Origin: Hoplostethus atlanticus
Taxonomy: Eukaryota > Chordata > Actinopteri > Trachichthyiformes > Trachichthyidae
Reading direction: 5' to 3'
DNA length: 64,000 nt
Assembly: GCA_034670405.1 (NCBI GenBank)
Contig: JAXDDX010000018.1
Coordinates: forward strand, 2,914,501 to 2,978,500
In this document: positions 26,010 through 39,339 of the stretch, piece by piece
How the letters are laid out: each line of letters begins with the position of its first letter
Position numbering within the stretch: position 1 is the first letter of the stretch
The notes under the pieces: model-generated
Database searches by the model: none
What the model was told of the DNA's origin: nothing
What the model saw: the letters and a program-made list of their open reading frames with translations, nothing else
Made by a program: the position numbers and the translations under genes

Positions 26010-27480
26010 CCTGACAGTGTCAAAGCTACTTCAGTCAAGGCTACTTGAGTGTCATCAGCATATTAGTGAAAGGAGATATTATGTCAACAAATTATGTGGC
26101 CGAGTGGGAGAATATAAACAGAGAACAAATTTGAACCAAGAATGAAGCCTCGAGGTACCCCACATGAAGATTGTGCTACAGAGGATGAAGAACTACCTAG
26201 GCCAGAATTGCCTGTCGGAGATAAGATATAAGCCAATTAGGAGTAGAATCTGTGATCCCAAGAAAATTGTTAAGACGTTAAGATGTTGTGATCGACAGTA
26301 TCAAAGGCAGCACTAAGATCCAGTAGAACCAGAATGGAACATTCACTGGCATCAGCTGTAAGAAGATAATTTGAAACTCTGAGGAGTGTGGTCTCAGTGC
26401 TATGTTAAAAACCATGGTGATTATTAACTGATTATAGCCACATTTTTAAAAGTATTTTTCTAAAGTCAGAAATGGGAGATTAGAAACAGGTCTGTAATTG
26501 CTGAGAATGGAAGGGTTTAAAGCATTGGCTGGATAAGTGCACATTTGAAATATGATGGCTCAAGGCCAGTAGTCAATGAGCAATTTATGAGTGCAAGAAT
26601 AAAAGGACAAACAGCATCAAAGACCTCTTTTAGGAGTCTATGGGATTATATCTAGAGGGCAAGATGGAACATTTCATTTGAGAATCTCCGATAGTGTTTG
26701 AGCTGAGATTTGCACTCTCTTTTGATAGCATGGGTATGGTCATCCAACACTCTTGAGAGTTTGTTTACTTCTAGTTTTAATAGGAGCAACTTTAACAAGA
26801 GAATCCAAGCAAATAGAGGTGAAATAATCCACTAGATTTTCAGGTAGACAGTGAAAGACCCAGAAGTGATTGAAAACAGCTTCAGATTTACTAGCAGTAG
26901 AGGAGTTACGGGTCTGAATAAGACATATTTGAGAGGAGGTAGGTAACATAAAGATGGAATCAAAGAGAATGCATTTGTGATCAGAGATTAAATCCTCCAT
27001 ATAAATGGGGTTGACAGACCCATGGAGAAGACCAGATCAAGGGTACGACCCCGACGAGTGGGCCCTGATACATGCTGTATGAAGCAATTCAGTAATATTT
27101 AAAAAGTCAGAAGTAAGACAATTAGATAATTCATCTTCATGAATATTAAAATCAACAACCATAATCACTACCCTGTTTAAGCACACCAGAAGAGATCAAA
27201 TCAGAGAACTCCAATAGAAAGTTTCTGCTTGGTTTAGGTGGGCGGTACACAACAATACAGCAGACAGGATTGGCACAGTAAATTTTGAATGATATAGAAG
27301 AAGTATCAAGAGTAATAGAAATACATTTAAAATGGTTCTTAAAAACAATGGTGAGGACCCAACCCCGGCCCTTGAGTCTGGAGGGAGTTACATTATCCAT
27401 AATTGGCTGCTTTCGCTAGGCCTAAGCCAGGTTTCTGTTAGAAATAAAAAAATAATGTTGTTGGTAGTAATAAAATCATT
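26010..27480 (-). mobile_element. Non-LTR retrotransposon remnant: endonuclease to reverse transcriptase
   Basis: Minus-strand order from high to low coordinates: CCIVVYRPPKPSRNFLLEF (27.25 kb, endonuclease), GRTLDLVFSMGLS then EDLISDHKCILFDS (27.05-26.95 kb, the SDH catalytic motif of the endonuclease), [17 protein letters not shown] (26.3 kb, RT block A), GVPRGFILGSNLFSVYILPL (26.15 kb, RT block B) and YADDTQVAL (26.05 kb, the YADD catalytic box). All are joined by stops and frame changes. The motif set fits the L2/CR1/Rex group; I do not assign a family. The copy stops just after YADD, so it lacks the C-terminus and 3' tail. Confidence 0.8.
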
Positions 27481-27489
27481 TAGAATAAA

Positions 27490-29435
27490 AGTTTTATTAG
27501 ATAAAGCTCTTATATATTGATATTATATTGTTAAGATTCCTGTGCCTGGTAACAAAGCCTTCATCGGGTCTATGTGTGGTTATGATGGGAATATTAAAAG
27601 CGCAGCCACAAATTATGGCTCAGACTCACTGAGTGTCAGAAGCCAGCCTAACATTAACCAAAGTAGCTTGATTTGATTTTTGCACATGTGCAGTGAGAGG
27701 TAATGCAGCTGGCCGTGCGTAAGTATGGTACGAATCAAAGGTGTCATTACGTAAGATATATATGATTGTTGTTAAAACATGTTGCGTAGTTACTGGCTCA
27801 AGTGAGAATTAATTATCCTCAAGTGATGTTTGCTGCAGCTCACTCTGCCAGCATTAGTTATGTATGTTAACAACCTCATTGAGGATACAATGTACGTAGC
27901 AAAGGCTAGGTGATTGGTGACAAACAGTTCCTCTACTATAACTATTTCCCTTTTCCTCTGTTTATCCTGGAGGATGAGTGTCGATGAGCCTTTTGTACAT
28001 ACGTATTTAAGATGTTTACATAATCTGTATGGGCCTCAAGGACCAGGTTGTAGTTAAAATCTTCAAGACGGATCTCTCAAAACGTTAAATACAGTAAAGA
28101 CCACCTGTTCCCAAAATCTTGAGCCAAACCAACAAAAGCCTTGATGAGCCATAATGTGTCACAAGTGTGTATGTGAAAATAATCAGTGTTTTTGTACTAG
28201 TGTGAACCAATGTTGGTAATAAGGCAAAAACAAATTATATCAGTGCAGTCCTTTAACAGTATATGCCCCCATGCCACTATAAGGCATTTGGATAAAAAGC
28301 ATTCACCAAATCACATCTATATAAGAATATCCACTGGCTAAAAATGAAAGAAAAATGTGTTGCTTTATTGTGCATCCAAATAGCTTCTTGAAAAAACAGA
28401 GGCTGGAGGCTGCCAATAAAATACATTGGGGAAAAGAGAGAGAAGGCAAAACATCTGGCCTCCAAATTTTAATTAGACTTACCGATGGGATTTCTTTAAT
28501 TTTGGGTACTGGGGTATTTCTTATCCTTGAGGACTACCTGACAACATTATGTGAAAATAGCTCATTCTCACTTAAAAGGGGAATATCACTCAATTTAAGA
28601 TTTATATTCATATATACTCCACCAACATCAACAGTTCTACAAATCTCCACATACCATGATAAACAATGATGCTATGATATGACTCCAGTTCTCTGTCCCA
28701 AAGCCAGACTCTGGAAGTCACCATGATGTGAAGTCTGGACCTACTCTTTAAACAAGGAATGGGCCTTTGTGAACAAGCAAGTCGTTTGTTTGTTTTTAGT
28801 TTGTATCTACCCAAATTATACTAGTTCAATTATCAGTTCTGGACCAGAAAATGCACCCTTATCTCCAGAAAATACCCTGGAGTGATCTTTACCATCTTTC
28901 CCAAACCACTCTTAACGCAATAGTTCCATATTGGTGCCATCACTGATATAAGTATTATTCCTTGGAGAAGAGTACTGCATACTGTTGTGTATAGAGGTTT
29001 GTCATAAAGTCTTAGTCCCTCATTCATCATTGTACATTGTATTCCAAGACTTGTTGGCCATCTCTGGTAGGGGTATACCTTTATTTAAAAGGGCATACTT
29101 GGAAAGCTTCACTATTATGTATTTATACTACATAGAAATGTGTAGTACAGTACAGCCTGAGGTCTGCTGACCGACACTAAAGCTTGGCCAAAGATGAGTA
29201 AAATTCATTCAGAATCTCTGTCTCTGCTACAGCCTGCAGAAAGACTTGAAACTTAAGTAATTGGCGACTCTGAGCTGAGTTTAAAGCAGTTATTTGGACT
29301 GTAGAAAATAAATCAATTGTAAATTGTCAATGCTTTGATTTACATTTAGGTTTTAGGACAACCTTGCCTTGCATTCCCCCAATAGGATTTGATGTTAAAT
29401 ATTTTGAATGAATGAAAAGTTACAGAAGAATAAAA
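27490..29435. other. Gap with no recognisable gene
   Basis: AT-rich, short chance frames only. I could not place any segment in a known element family. Confidence 0.4.
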
Positions 29436-29439
29436 TAAT

Positions 29440-29910
29440 ATTAATAGTCTGTACAAATGTGTTTCATAAAGGGACTGAAAAGATGAGCCTGACATTGCCA
29501 ACTCAAGTTCCTCAGACACTGTGTCCTAAAGCCTGAGGGCCTGAAAGACAAAGGCCATATGACCTTTGGTCTTAGTGTGGACAGGAATCCCCTGCCTGCG
29601 GATGTCAGGCTTCATTGCTGCTCATAAGGAGTTAAAAGAGCTGAGACAGTTAGAAGTCAGACCAAGCTGAGTGTTAAAAATAATCAATAAACCTTAAAAT
29701 CAATTCCAACACTTACAGACAACCAGTGTAGAGAAGCTAAAATAGGGGTAATATGGTTTGACATGTGTTTAGTCTTCTTCAATAACCTAGCAGCAGAATT
29801 CTGCACAATCTGGAGAACTGCCACGCTTTATCAATAAAGGCAGAAGAGCAGTACATTACAGTCGTCAAGATGAGATGATATAAGTGTATAAACCAAAAGC
29901 AATCTAATCT
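29440..29910 (-). mobile_element. Non-LTR retrotransposon remnant: end of RT domain and C-terminus
   Basis: On the minus strand the frames give a degraded 'RLDCFWFIHLYHLILTTVMYC', LCRILLLGY and then 'LLYTGCL*VLELILRF', which correspond to the LDYCNSLLYG, QNSAARL and LHWLPV-RI-FKILLL blocks at the end of L2/CR1-group ORF2. It is a separate copy from the 26.0-27.5 kb fragment, because the C-terminus lies on the wrong side of it. Confidence 0.65.
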
Positions 29911-29914
29911 CTTC

Positions 29915-32900
29915 TGGTAAAAACATGTCCAACCATTTTTAGTGTGTTGCTCATGCTTTAAATGGAAATGGAGCATAACTCCTACATTCTTAGATGCAGG
30001 ATGGGATGGATGGATTAATGAATAGGATGCATAGAATGGCCACAGCAAGCCAATTTGATATGGGTAACCATTTTAACACATTCAACACATTTGAGATCTG
30101 GTTTTATAACACCTTCATAATGCTGGAATAAAAAGGCTTCAAAACCACTACATGGCACATTCATGAATACTGATTCAGTTCTTATGGAAGGTATGTGTTT
30201 ATGGAATGCTTTTATAATTTGTGACATACCAGTGGAACATTTTTACACTAAATGTTTTCCTATTAATTGTTACTTGTAACTGAAAAATATGCCTTTTCAT
30301 GCATTTCTTAATGTAGCTGAGGGATTTCATTGTATATTTGGCATATTCTTGTAATTAATGTTTAAAAATGGCAAGTGCCAGGAAGACTTATATTCAGATT
30401 TTTTTTTATTACAAGAAAACTTAATAATGAAAGCAGACTTAAATTTATATTCATCAAGGTGCTAGTGAAGTGTTAAGGAGCAATTGTTGAGGCATTTGTG
30501 TATGTCGTGAATGTTTAATAAATAGGAGAACATGTTCACCGTAACCTAGACAGAATGGAGGAATGTCCATAGAGAGTGGATGGCAATGATGCAGAACTGT
30601 TTTAGTCCCCCTCAGTTTCTGTTAAGATATTTGGCTGCATGTGCTGTGCAAGCATTGCCATCATATGGAAACAAGTCGTACTTAACTTAGACAAAGAAAG
30701 AAACTTTTGTTTGCAGAAACCGAGGACAGCTTTTGCCAGCGTGCCAGATGGGTTCTATGTTTGTAATTCTACGTGATTCATGAGTGACAGAGAAACGGAA
30801 TTAAGATGGTTTGAGAGGCTTTTCTTCGATAGCGTGAGGCTGATGGAGCTTCAGCTTTCGAGTGAGAATGAATATTTGTGACTTTCAGAGCTATCCTGGC
30901 TGAACCTAGAGGACACAGATCAGTAGTTTTGTGAGTAGCAGGCTTTTGTAATCCACTGCTGGAGTCCTCAACCACCTGCAGTATTGTGATATTTTGTAGC
31001 AGGATGTTGTAAAGCTCCCTTCAGATGGCTGTTCCAGAGGGCCACACAAGGCAAACAGTTCACACAGAGGTAATCATTTTGGGAGTTGTTGGAGTTGCTA
31101 TGACTTAACATTAATACAGTCATAATGCATAGTTATAGGTTTTTGCTATTCATGCATCCGTGAAGGTGTTCAAGCACTAGAGCATCATTTTTTGAAGGTG
31201 ATTTCTAACTCCATTCCTCTGTGAATCACTCACTATCACTCAGTGCTGTTTTGAAGCAGACACCATGATACAGAGGAAATGAGAAGCTTTTCATGTTTAA
31301 TTAATAATGCTAATGAAACTTAATTAGAGCAGCTTATGAAAAATGCATTCAAATGAGAGATGAGCTTTATCCTTAAATAACAAACCTCCTGTGCTGGATT
31401 TGGTGTCCTATTACATGCTAATTAGACTGCACTAGGGACTGTTAATGAGCATAGATCATTTCAATCTTCTGCACAGCGGGGCCACCATCAACCTGTTTGG
31501 ACCGTATATATGGAGATTTACTTGCATATGTATGTATAAGTGTGAATGGTTTATTGTTTACTATTGTTTACTTGTCTGCTCAGCCATAATATAGAAGATA
31601 TTTAATCAATCCAGAACTTATAATTATTACTGAATAGTATACAACAAACAGATGCATGAAACCTAATTGCCTCTGTTGCCTACAATGTTTTCATACGATA
31701 CTTCAAAATAAATGGGGCTGTCTTTCAAACTCCAATTATAAATTCCATTTGCATGGGTTTTTGCAATCTGTTTCAGTGTGTAATTGGCATGATATCTATT
31801 TTGAGATCAATGAATGAGGAAACTGCTAAAATAGACCCACTGCATGATATTTTACAGGTGAAGTGCTGTTTTTTTATGCTGATCTTTTCAATGTTAAGTT
31901 TGTAGTTTTGTAGCCATGTTTAAAGTTTCCTTTGCAAATAAATTAAAAAGGTTGAATATTACTGTCACTTACAAAAGTCTCTAATGTAATCTAATCTGTT
32001 TTAAACAATGGTTGAAGTTTGCTGCACTGAAAACAACTCAGGAGACCAACATGTGAATCATACTTGAGCCTCCGAGCGTTTATATATTGTACACTCCTTG
32101 GGGAGTGTATTAAAGAGAGCTCGGCAGACAGTAGGCTATGGCAGTTCACAGTTTACAGATCTTCAAAAAATCTGAAAAAAAAAAATATCATGCTAGCACT
32201 GTAAACCCTTATCTTTGCTCATTGATTCCCATCAAACCACATATTTTCAGATCATCTGTGAAGCTAAACATCTATTTTGAACTGTTGTTATTCTGTTATG
32301 TTGTAAGTCATGTCAACCTTTACACATTTGGTTGTCCACTTTCATTAATGTATAAAATGTCAGGAATAATTACTTTGTAATGCTAACAGGCTTAATGATA
32401 TTTGTAGCATCACTATCAGTGTTAGCGTACCTGAAAGCACATGGATGGCCTTTATGTCTCTATAGCAGAAAGTGGTAAACTCCCACCGCTCAGTAACATC
32501 CCAGCTCAATTGTGAAGAAAAAAAATGCCTTCATGCCCTGAAGGTAAGGGGCTGTTACAGTCTACTACTGTGTGATCCTGCTCCTAAGACTGATAGGTGC
32601 ACCACCTATGGCCATTTACTTCTCTAGAATTTTCATAAATTAGCCCTGGAAAAGGAACAAAGCAATTGTTGATTTTATAGCCAACATATGACAATACACC
32701 ACAGCTGATAAATGATCAGTATGATATGTATACATAAAGTAATTAACCATATAACCACTGTCACTGTGATAAAGAAAGAGAGGGGGTTGGATGAATGGGT
32801 GGATGTGTGCGCTCTGTTTTACACTGTCAATTTGGCAGCCGCCTGCAGGGGTTGGTGTGTTGCCATGGTGATATGAGCAAGGCATGAAAGAGCAGCAAGG

Positions 32901-33925
32901 TTTGCCTAACAGGCCCAGTCTCATAAGGACTGATCAAATGAGACCTTTCTTTAAGATTCTCACATATACTGCATGCCTATTCAATACAGCAACAACTGAG
33001 ATCTTCACATAAGTACCACACAGTGTTTTTTAAACAAAATACCAATAGGCAAATTGAAGGCTTAAGTCCCTGATGAATCCATCAGGCTTGCACATTTGAA
33101 ATGCTAGACTGAGTGTAAAACACCAATCATTTTTTTGAAGATACATCTGATTTCTCTCCAGTATCCATCAACTGTCCTACGCACTGAATTACTATTTAAT
33201 AGATATTCACAGTTGGGGTTGTTGCCTAAAATTATTTAATAATAATCTAATTTAATATTCTGCAACTTGCTGAGAGTTAAATCTATCATAGGCCATAGCT
33301 TATCATTGAAAAAAGGCATGTTAAAACTGATTATACCTCATGTTCACATAATAGTCAAAACTGGAGATTTCATTCTAGTCTAGTCAATCTATTGTGCAAC
33401 TTATCTTCAGATAATAAATGTGACAAGTAAGCTACTGTTTATTATCAAAACCAGCAAATAGGCCAGCAAACCTTGAGCAAGTGGAACTTTTAAACTGTAA
33501 ATATTAGTTACAACTATGTATAATAAATACACAAGAAACATGAGAGTAACATATATCGATGTACTGCATGCAGCCAAATAGACCTGATTTGTCTTCAGGA
33601 CAAGATTTATGATTGTTCCAAGTACTGGGATGGTACCAAAGCAACAATAGTAAATTCCCAGAAAACCGGATAAAAACATGAGACAGGAGACGTTGCTGTT
33701 TATCACAAATCCTCTAAAGTTATGTGAGGATGTAGTAAATTTGTGCGCATATACAGACAGTCCACAGGCCAAGTAATGGTCCCACACTGACCCCTATTGT
33801 TGGGAAGTAAGTAATATGGCAAGTGCATTTTCATTTGCCAGTATTAAGATAACAGCATATGATAGTAATGACAATATCGCATTAAAAACGGTAAAAATGC
33901 ATTAACACAAATGTGACCACAAATG
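29915..33925. other. Gap with no recognisable gene; possible conserved non-coding block
   Basis: No coding exon or transposon recognised over about 4 kb. The part at 31.28-31.49 kb stands out: moderate GC, no repeats, and many homeodomain-type cores (TTAATTAATAATGCTAATG, GCTAATTAGA, TTAATGAGC) plus an ATGCATTCAAAT octamer-like stretch. A 126-codon hydrophobic frame on the minus strand (33787..33407) is probably chance in AT-rich DNA. Confidence 0.4.
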
Positions 33926-34787
33926 TTCTGGTCTTTCACTTGTCTCAGCCTCAGGATAAACTACACACACTGGATTCTCAGCTACCTATTGTTTCACAAT
34001 GTAAATTGCCTTTACCCAATACGATCTTAACTTGTCAGGCCCATGTTGTTTGCTGATGTTCCTCACTGCAACCCTAACCGCGCTATACCACAACTCCTTT
34101 CATTTTCTGGTCATAATATAACTTGCCTCCTGCACTTGACTATTCTGTTCTCATTAGCAATCTGATACGCTTCAGCCATTCTTCCAGCCCACAGGTCAGT
34201 GTAACCTTTGAGTGAGCCTGGTTCTGTTTATTCCATAAACCCAAGCAGAAATTCAACTGGCAGGTACAGATGACAGCCTTAGATACAATAGAACCTACCT
34301 AGTAGACTCTTGTCTGATGTAATTATGCATGTGCATTTTGTGGAAGATGGTCCTTCCAACACCCTTATTGCCCAACATCTCAGCAAGGTACAGGATAAAG
34401 TATTTATTTCTAAGGGAGCCAAGCATCTCCTCCATGCTCCACTGGAAATCTGCAGGTGCATTGGAAAGGCCAAATGGTATACTGACCAGTGGCAGCTGGT
34501 GCAATTTTCTCCAGGGACTGGACAAAAATCAAGCAAACATGTACAGTACGAAGGTATTACACCAATATATTTAAATTAATGAAAAAGTCTTCATTTGCAA
34601 TTGCTGAGCTAAATTAACATTTTTTATAATGAAACCTGCTTAAAGTTACAGTACTTTAATTTGTACAATTTTTTTATAATAATTGCTAGCTAGCTAATTT
34701 GCAATCTCCATCTGTTTCAAGGCTCTTCTAACAGTACTCATTCTGCCGCATTTTATGTCAGACCTACCGTGAGCCACATGCTCTCTG

Positions 34788-34802
34788 CTGCCACCTAGTG
34801 GT
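34788..34802 (-). promoter_or_regulatory. CTCF-like binding motif
   Basis: Minus-strand ACCACTAGGTGGCAG fits the CTCF core consensus CCASYAG-x-GGCAG. It lies in the deleted gypsy element, between its RT and gag pieces. Motif match only; occupancy is unknown. Confidence 0.45.
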
Positions 34803-35051
34803 TGGTGGTGTGTAAAATCAGCAGCATTCAGATAAATGCTGTGGGTGCTAGTGCCAGGCGCCGCCCCATCATGCTCCTATCTCTTGTATTGAACTGCTAA
34901 CTGCGCATGTACAACTTATAAGTAAATGGTTCCAGTGCCCCAGAAACATGTGACCTATCAGTAACTTTCTACAATGTAGAACATTTTTAATCTACATTTT
35001 ATTGCATATTATACATGCATATTTAACTCGCAAATAAAAAATAAAATAAAA

Positions 35052-35076
35052 AATATATATATATATATATATATAT
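35052..35076. repeat. (AT)n microsatellite
   Basis: About twelve AT units preceded by an A/T-rich run. Confidence 0.95.
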
Positions 35077-35640
35077 GTCAAAGTAAATTTTGAAAGTCTT
35101 GTCCACTGATACTGATACTGACCCATTTGTAAGAGTCCCCATACAGTTTCAATGGTAAGCTTTAACAGGATACTGAACCAGTAGTAACCACCAAGGGTGT
35201 CCATGAGGTCTGTGAGGACACAATCAGGGTAGGAAGACACCCTAGACTGTGTCTGCACTGTATTATATCTCCATCAGCAAGGTGAACAGTATTTTTTGTC
35301 CTGTCACTCAGTACAGAAACTGCTATTTCATCTGGTGCACTTTAGCTCTTGGAATAGTTCCTTGCTACTTTATTTCCCTAAGTGGGACTGGAGAAAACCC
35401 TTGAGCTCCTCTACTGTCAAGTCATCCTTGTTCATTAGCATATCCTTGTAAATTCTTGATTTTATTATTCTCAGCATGCCTCTGACTATTTCTGTATCAC
35501 TGAATTGCTCTTTGACTCTTTCTTCGATCTGTCTGCACACATTGTTGTAGCTGATGTCTGACCTGTGGTCGCCGATTTGACCCTGCCTGTATTTTAAATT
35601 CTCTATGGTGGAGATCTCTTAGAGAGAACATCTTCCCATG

Positions 35641-37285
35641 GATTGCTTATGTGGCACGTTCAGACTCACAGCTACTGTGTGGCATGACAGTGTGTGTGGT
35701 GCACATTGTGTCTGTGAAGTTTGTGATGAGAACGGTCATGCACTTAAGAGGTTTCTTACTAAGCTTCTTGTGGTTTGTGTCAATTTTCTGCAAAACAATA
35801 TCTGTAGTATGCTTGAGGCTGTATTGTATATGAAGGCATGGATGTACTCAAAGCAACCTGCCTCATTCCCAACTTCAAGCATCGACTGATCCTTGTCTGA
35901 CCTACAGTCTTATGGAAAAGAGAGAGTGAGCAGGCTCTTCCTGACAGTCCAAACTAGGGCTACATATCAAATCCAAGAATGCCAAATCGCTACTTGTGTC
36001 CTCATGGAGAAAGTGCTTCCCAAGTTGTCTTGGACTGTAAAACTTTTCATGAGAGCGAGTACAAAGAAGCATCCTTACAGTTTGAGATTGGCTGTGTGAT
36101 TGACATTGCGTGCAACCAATTAAGACACACAGCTGTTCGTTTCCGCTGTTTGTTTCAACTGGCTCTGTACTATAGTCAATATCGCTGTTTGGACATGATG
36201 TGTCGTTCTCGCAATGAATCTTGGGGCTTCCAATTCGTTCTTGTTGGCCAAGTCAAGCATCCTCAGCTAGCAAGTAAACTTCCGGGATCTTTATCCATCC
36301 TCCTTTCTTGCATTCTTTTCTTTTGAAATTGTGCTTCAGCTGTTACAGGTGTTACTGAGGTATTGAGGCATCTGCTTCCTCTTGTTCCCAGGTGTCAGCG
36401 ATCACTGGATCAGCTCCCAACCAGGCAGTGGCACTAATTCCAGACAAGCTCCCAATAATTTCTTAGAGGTAGCAAGATGGTAGCAAAACAAGAGTTAAAA
36501 TATGATAAAAAGTGGTTGCTGATAGACGTCGATAAAAGGCATAGATTAATTAATGTTGAAAACTAGAATTTGGTGAAACATGACTGGTTAACTCAGTTAT
36601 CTTGTTAAACTATTAGGAACTATAGGAATGAATGAGCCCCACTGCAAATGAAACAACATCTCCATTAGCCTTAGCCAGTCTGATATTTATTAATGGGACA
36701 TAGGGGGACAACATTGCATGACAGTGGTCATGCACTCTATATTCCAATTAGATAAATAAATCCTATAAACATGTGTACGTGTGAACACCTTTAATGTAGT
36801 CAGCTAGTCACTACTTTGAGGTTTCAGCACTACTGTTAATCAATCAGAACAGTCTGGGGGAGACATTGCAGTTGCAGTGATAGTTGTTGTTTTTTTGTCA
36901 GAGAGACAATGGCAGGTGGGACATAAAAAAGTCATCATTATAGAGCAGATTCTGTCCAATAAGAAGATTTGGCTCACCATTTATGAAAAATGTTATTTCC
37001 AAAATTGTATGTGTCACTTGCCCAAATGCCTTTTAACTATACAGAAAGGCACAAATGTGAATTTCTCAATATTACCTGGTACAAACCGTATTTTTCTAGA
37101 TGGCTGTGCAGATGGGTTTCATAGGTTGATGGGGGTTGTCACTGCCCCACTTTGAGAAAGTGGCAATAGCCACTATTGCTCTTATCACTGTATGTGCCAC
37201 CAATGCATCTGATTAAACCCTTCGCTAATCTTGAGGGTTTTTAATTGATCATTGGTTCAGACATGAGCATTGTAATACATGACAT
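35641..37285. other. Gap; overlapping unassigned reading frames, no gene supported
   Basis: Plus-strand frames of 60-115 codons cover 35638..36326. They are Cys-rich in part (FRCLFQLALYYSQYRC) but match no family I recognise and have no splice-site framework. The rest is AT-rich with nothing seen. Confidence 0.35.
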
Positions 37286-37289
37286 TTTG

Positions 37290-37650
37290 GATAAAGTTAT
37301 GCCACCAACTCACTGCTTTACAGTAATGAAAAGAGGTAAATCAACTGGTGCAGAATTCCATCGTATGCTTTGGCATAAACCTCTCTTTAAATGACAGATG
37401 CAAGTTCATGTTGGATCCTTTCAAGCAGATATAAATATAGTCACCTCAAAAAGAGAAAGAGCTCAATCTTAATGCTCAAGTGACAGAGGCCTATGTTTAC
37501 TTCATTTGGATATAAAACTGTTTGTCACAGTGTTGTCTTAAATACTGGAAGCAATGTAACTGAAGTTAACTCATCCAGCTCAAACTGGTTTTGTTAAAAA
37601 CAGATCGTCATCTGATGTATGTAGTGTAATATCTGGCCATGATAAAATAA
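37290..37650 (+). mobile_element. L1-type LINE remnant, early RT domain
   Basis: Frames read GKSTGAEFHRMLWHK near 37340 (the DG-PAEFY block) and, after several breaks, TGFVKNRSSSDV near 37590 (the QTGFI-NR block). These two blocks lie about 80 residues apart in fish L1-clade ORF2, which fits the spacing here. Heavily mutated. Confidence 0.6.
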
Positions 37651-39335
37651 CTGCTGATAATGTAATACAACATGATAATATAAAATATTTTGCTAACACA
37701 TTATTGGGAAAATGTGTTAATATTAACTTAATACAGTACAGACAGTTTTTTGCATTGTTGAGTGGGTAACCATTTTTACCATTAAAAATGCATCAATTCA
37801 TAACACTGATATTCCTTTAAATGCTATTCATTAACATTACATGCTACATATATATTATGAATATATTCTATATTATTACATATATAGTATATTATTTCAG
37901 ATAAATAACCTATGATGCTCAGCAGTCATGCTCCACCCATCAGCTAGAAACCAGCCATTCAGCTAGAAAGCTAAATAATGAAGAGATAGCAGCAGCCACA
38001 ACCAAGTCCCTCTAGTCATCCACGACCAGGTCCCACAGACTCTTGGCCCCCAGTAGCTTTGCTGTCAGCAGTGCTCTGCTTTTGCTTGCAAAAGGAATAC
38101 GAAAATGAAAATTATTTCCTGACAAAATGTACCGTTCTATAGTCCAGTGAAAGCATAGCTATTTAGGAATCAGATATACAGAAGTATAAACTAATTTCAG
38201 CTGGCAAAATGTGAACATTCACTTGAGGATGTTAGCCTCACAAGTGTAACAGTGGATATCTGAGCACATAACAGTAGATAATATCCTACATTATTATAGA
38301 AGCTAAAGCCATCCCAGTATGTCCAGAGGGGAGGTGAGTATAGCAGCTGAGGAGCTGGCTAACAAGCCTGTCAGGATGTGGTGGCAGTGCTCTGGAACAA
38401 AACAATCAAATTGGGCTAAAGCAGAATTTGTTTTTCCTCAGTGTGCCTTCTAGTGATAAAGCAAAGTTTCATACAGAGCTAATTAAGAGATGTCTGCTAT
38501 GGTCCATACAGCTTCTACCCACTTTCCCCCAAAGCCATTATAGCCACCAGTGCCCTAGTATGATGATTCAAAGCTGATTTGATTTGTTCTTCTTCTCCTC
38601 CTTTTCCTTATTCCCAAAAATTGCCTTCCCATGCATGAAAATGCATGAAACTTTGTAAACAGGTCCAGTCCCACAGCACACAACATCCACTGCAGTATGG
38701 AGCCAATTGTCCTCATGATGCCACTTCAGCAATCATTGTAATCTAAAATGTACTACTGCATTAAATCAGTAGTACATCCTACGGAGCTCTGCTGTTTCCA
38801 ATACATCTGTCAACATGTGAAGAATTGTTGCAACGTCAATTATGCAACTTCAATGACAATTATAGTTATCTTTAGAACTGATTCCTTTTTTAGATTATTT
38901 TGAGTTCAGCTGGCTCAATGAATTTCTGACTTGCCATTGGCACCAAAAATTGTGCGATTGAATCCAGGGTGGTGCTGAAGAAACATTGCACATGCTCATT
39001 CACCAATGTTGGCTGTGATTTGGGCAAATATGTGACTTCTTATACAAAGGTGTTGATTATATATTGAATATGGCACATACAATGTGATTTGTCCAGAAAA
39101 ACTTCAATGCCTGGACCCCTAGAGTGGCTGTTTAGAACTATATTTCTTTTTTTTGTTTAATTCAACCATTTTTCATATTCTTCTTATTTCTTTCTCATAA
39201 CTTTTATTTTTCTTCTTACAGTACAACAGGCCAGCCCCATTCATGACTGCTTGCAAGCATAATCTAAGTGTGATCACAACTGAATCGTGATAGAGATACT
39301 CTGAAATGCAAAAGACGTGAAAGAGAAATACACAA
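37651..39335. other. Gap with no recognisable gene
   Basis: AT-rich, with an (AT)-dense patch at 37.84-37.90 kb. Nothing else recognised. Confidence 0.4.
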
Positions 39336-39339
39336 ACAA

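Larger units (their letters stand above)
33930..35640 (-). mobile_element. Ty3/gypsy remnant with large internal deletions (gag, RT piece, integrase C-terminus)
   Basis: Three minus-strand pieces in the right order for one element. At 35640..35270: EFKI-GQIGDHRSDISYNN, then RIYKDMLMNKDDLTVEELKG, a gag-type block of fish gypsy elements. At 34560..34290: LPLVSIPFGLSNAPADFQWS then ME-MLGSLRNKY, the RT palm segment PFGL-NAPA-FQ. At 34220..33940: WAGRMAEAYQIANENR, then SAGGKLYYDQKMKGVVV and a degraded RNISKQHGPDKLRSYWV, the integrase C-terminal region. The RT catalytic box, RNase H and most of the integrase are missing. An (AT)n run sits between gag and RT. No LTRs seen. Confidence 0.75.

Noticed and set aside
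33407-33787. 126-codon hydrophobic minus-strand frame that looks like a membrane protein
   Set aside because: Composition is what AT-rich DNA gives by chance (I, L, V, F, Y); no family motif, no splice sites, and about one such frame is expected in a window of this size.
35638-36326. Overlapping plus-strand frames, partly Cys-rich
   Set aside because: No recognisable domain, no consistent exon structure, and they adjoin a dead gypsy element on the other strand.
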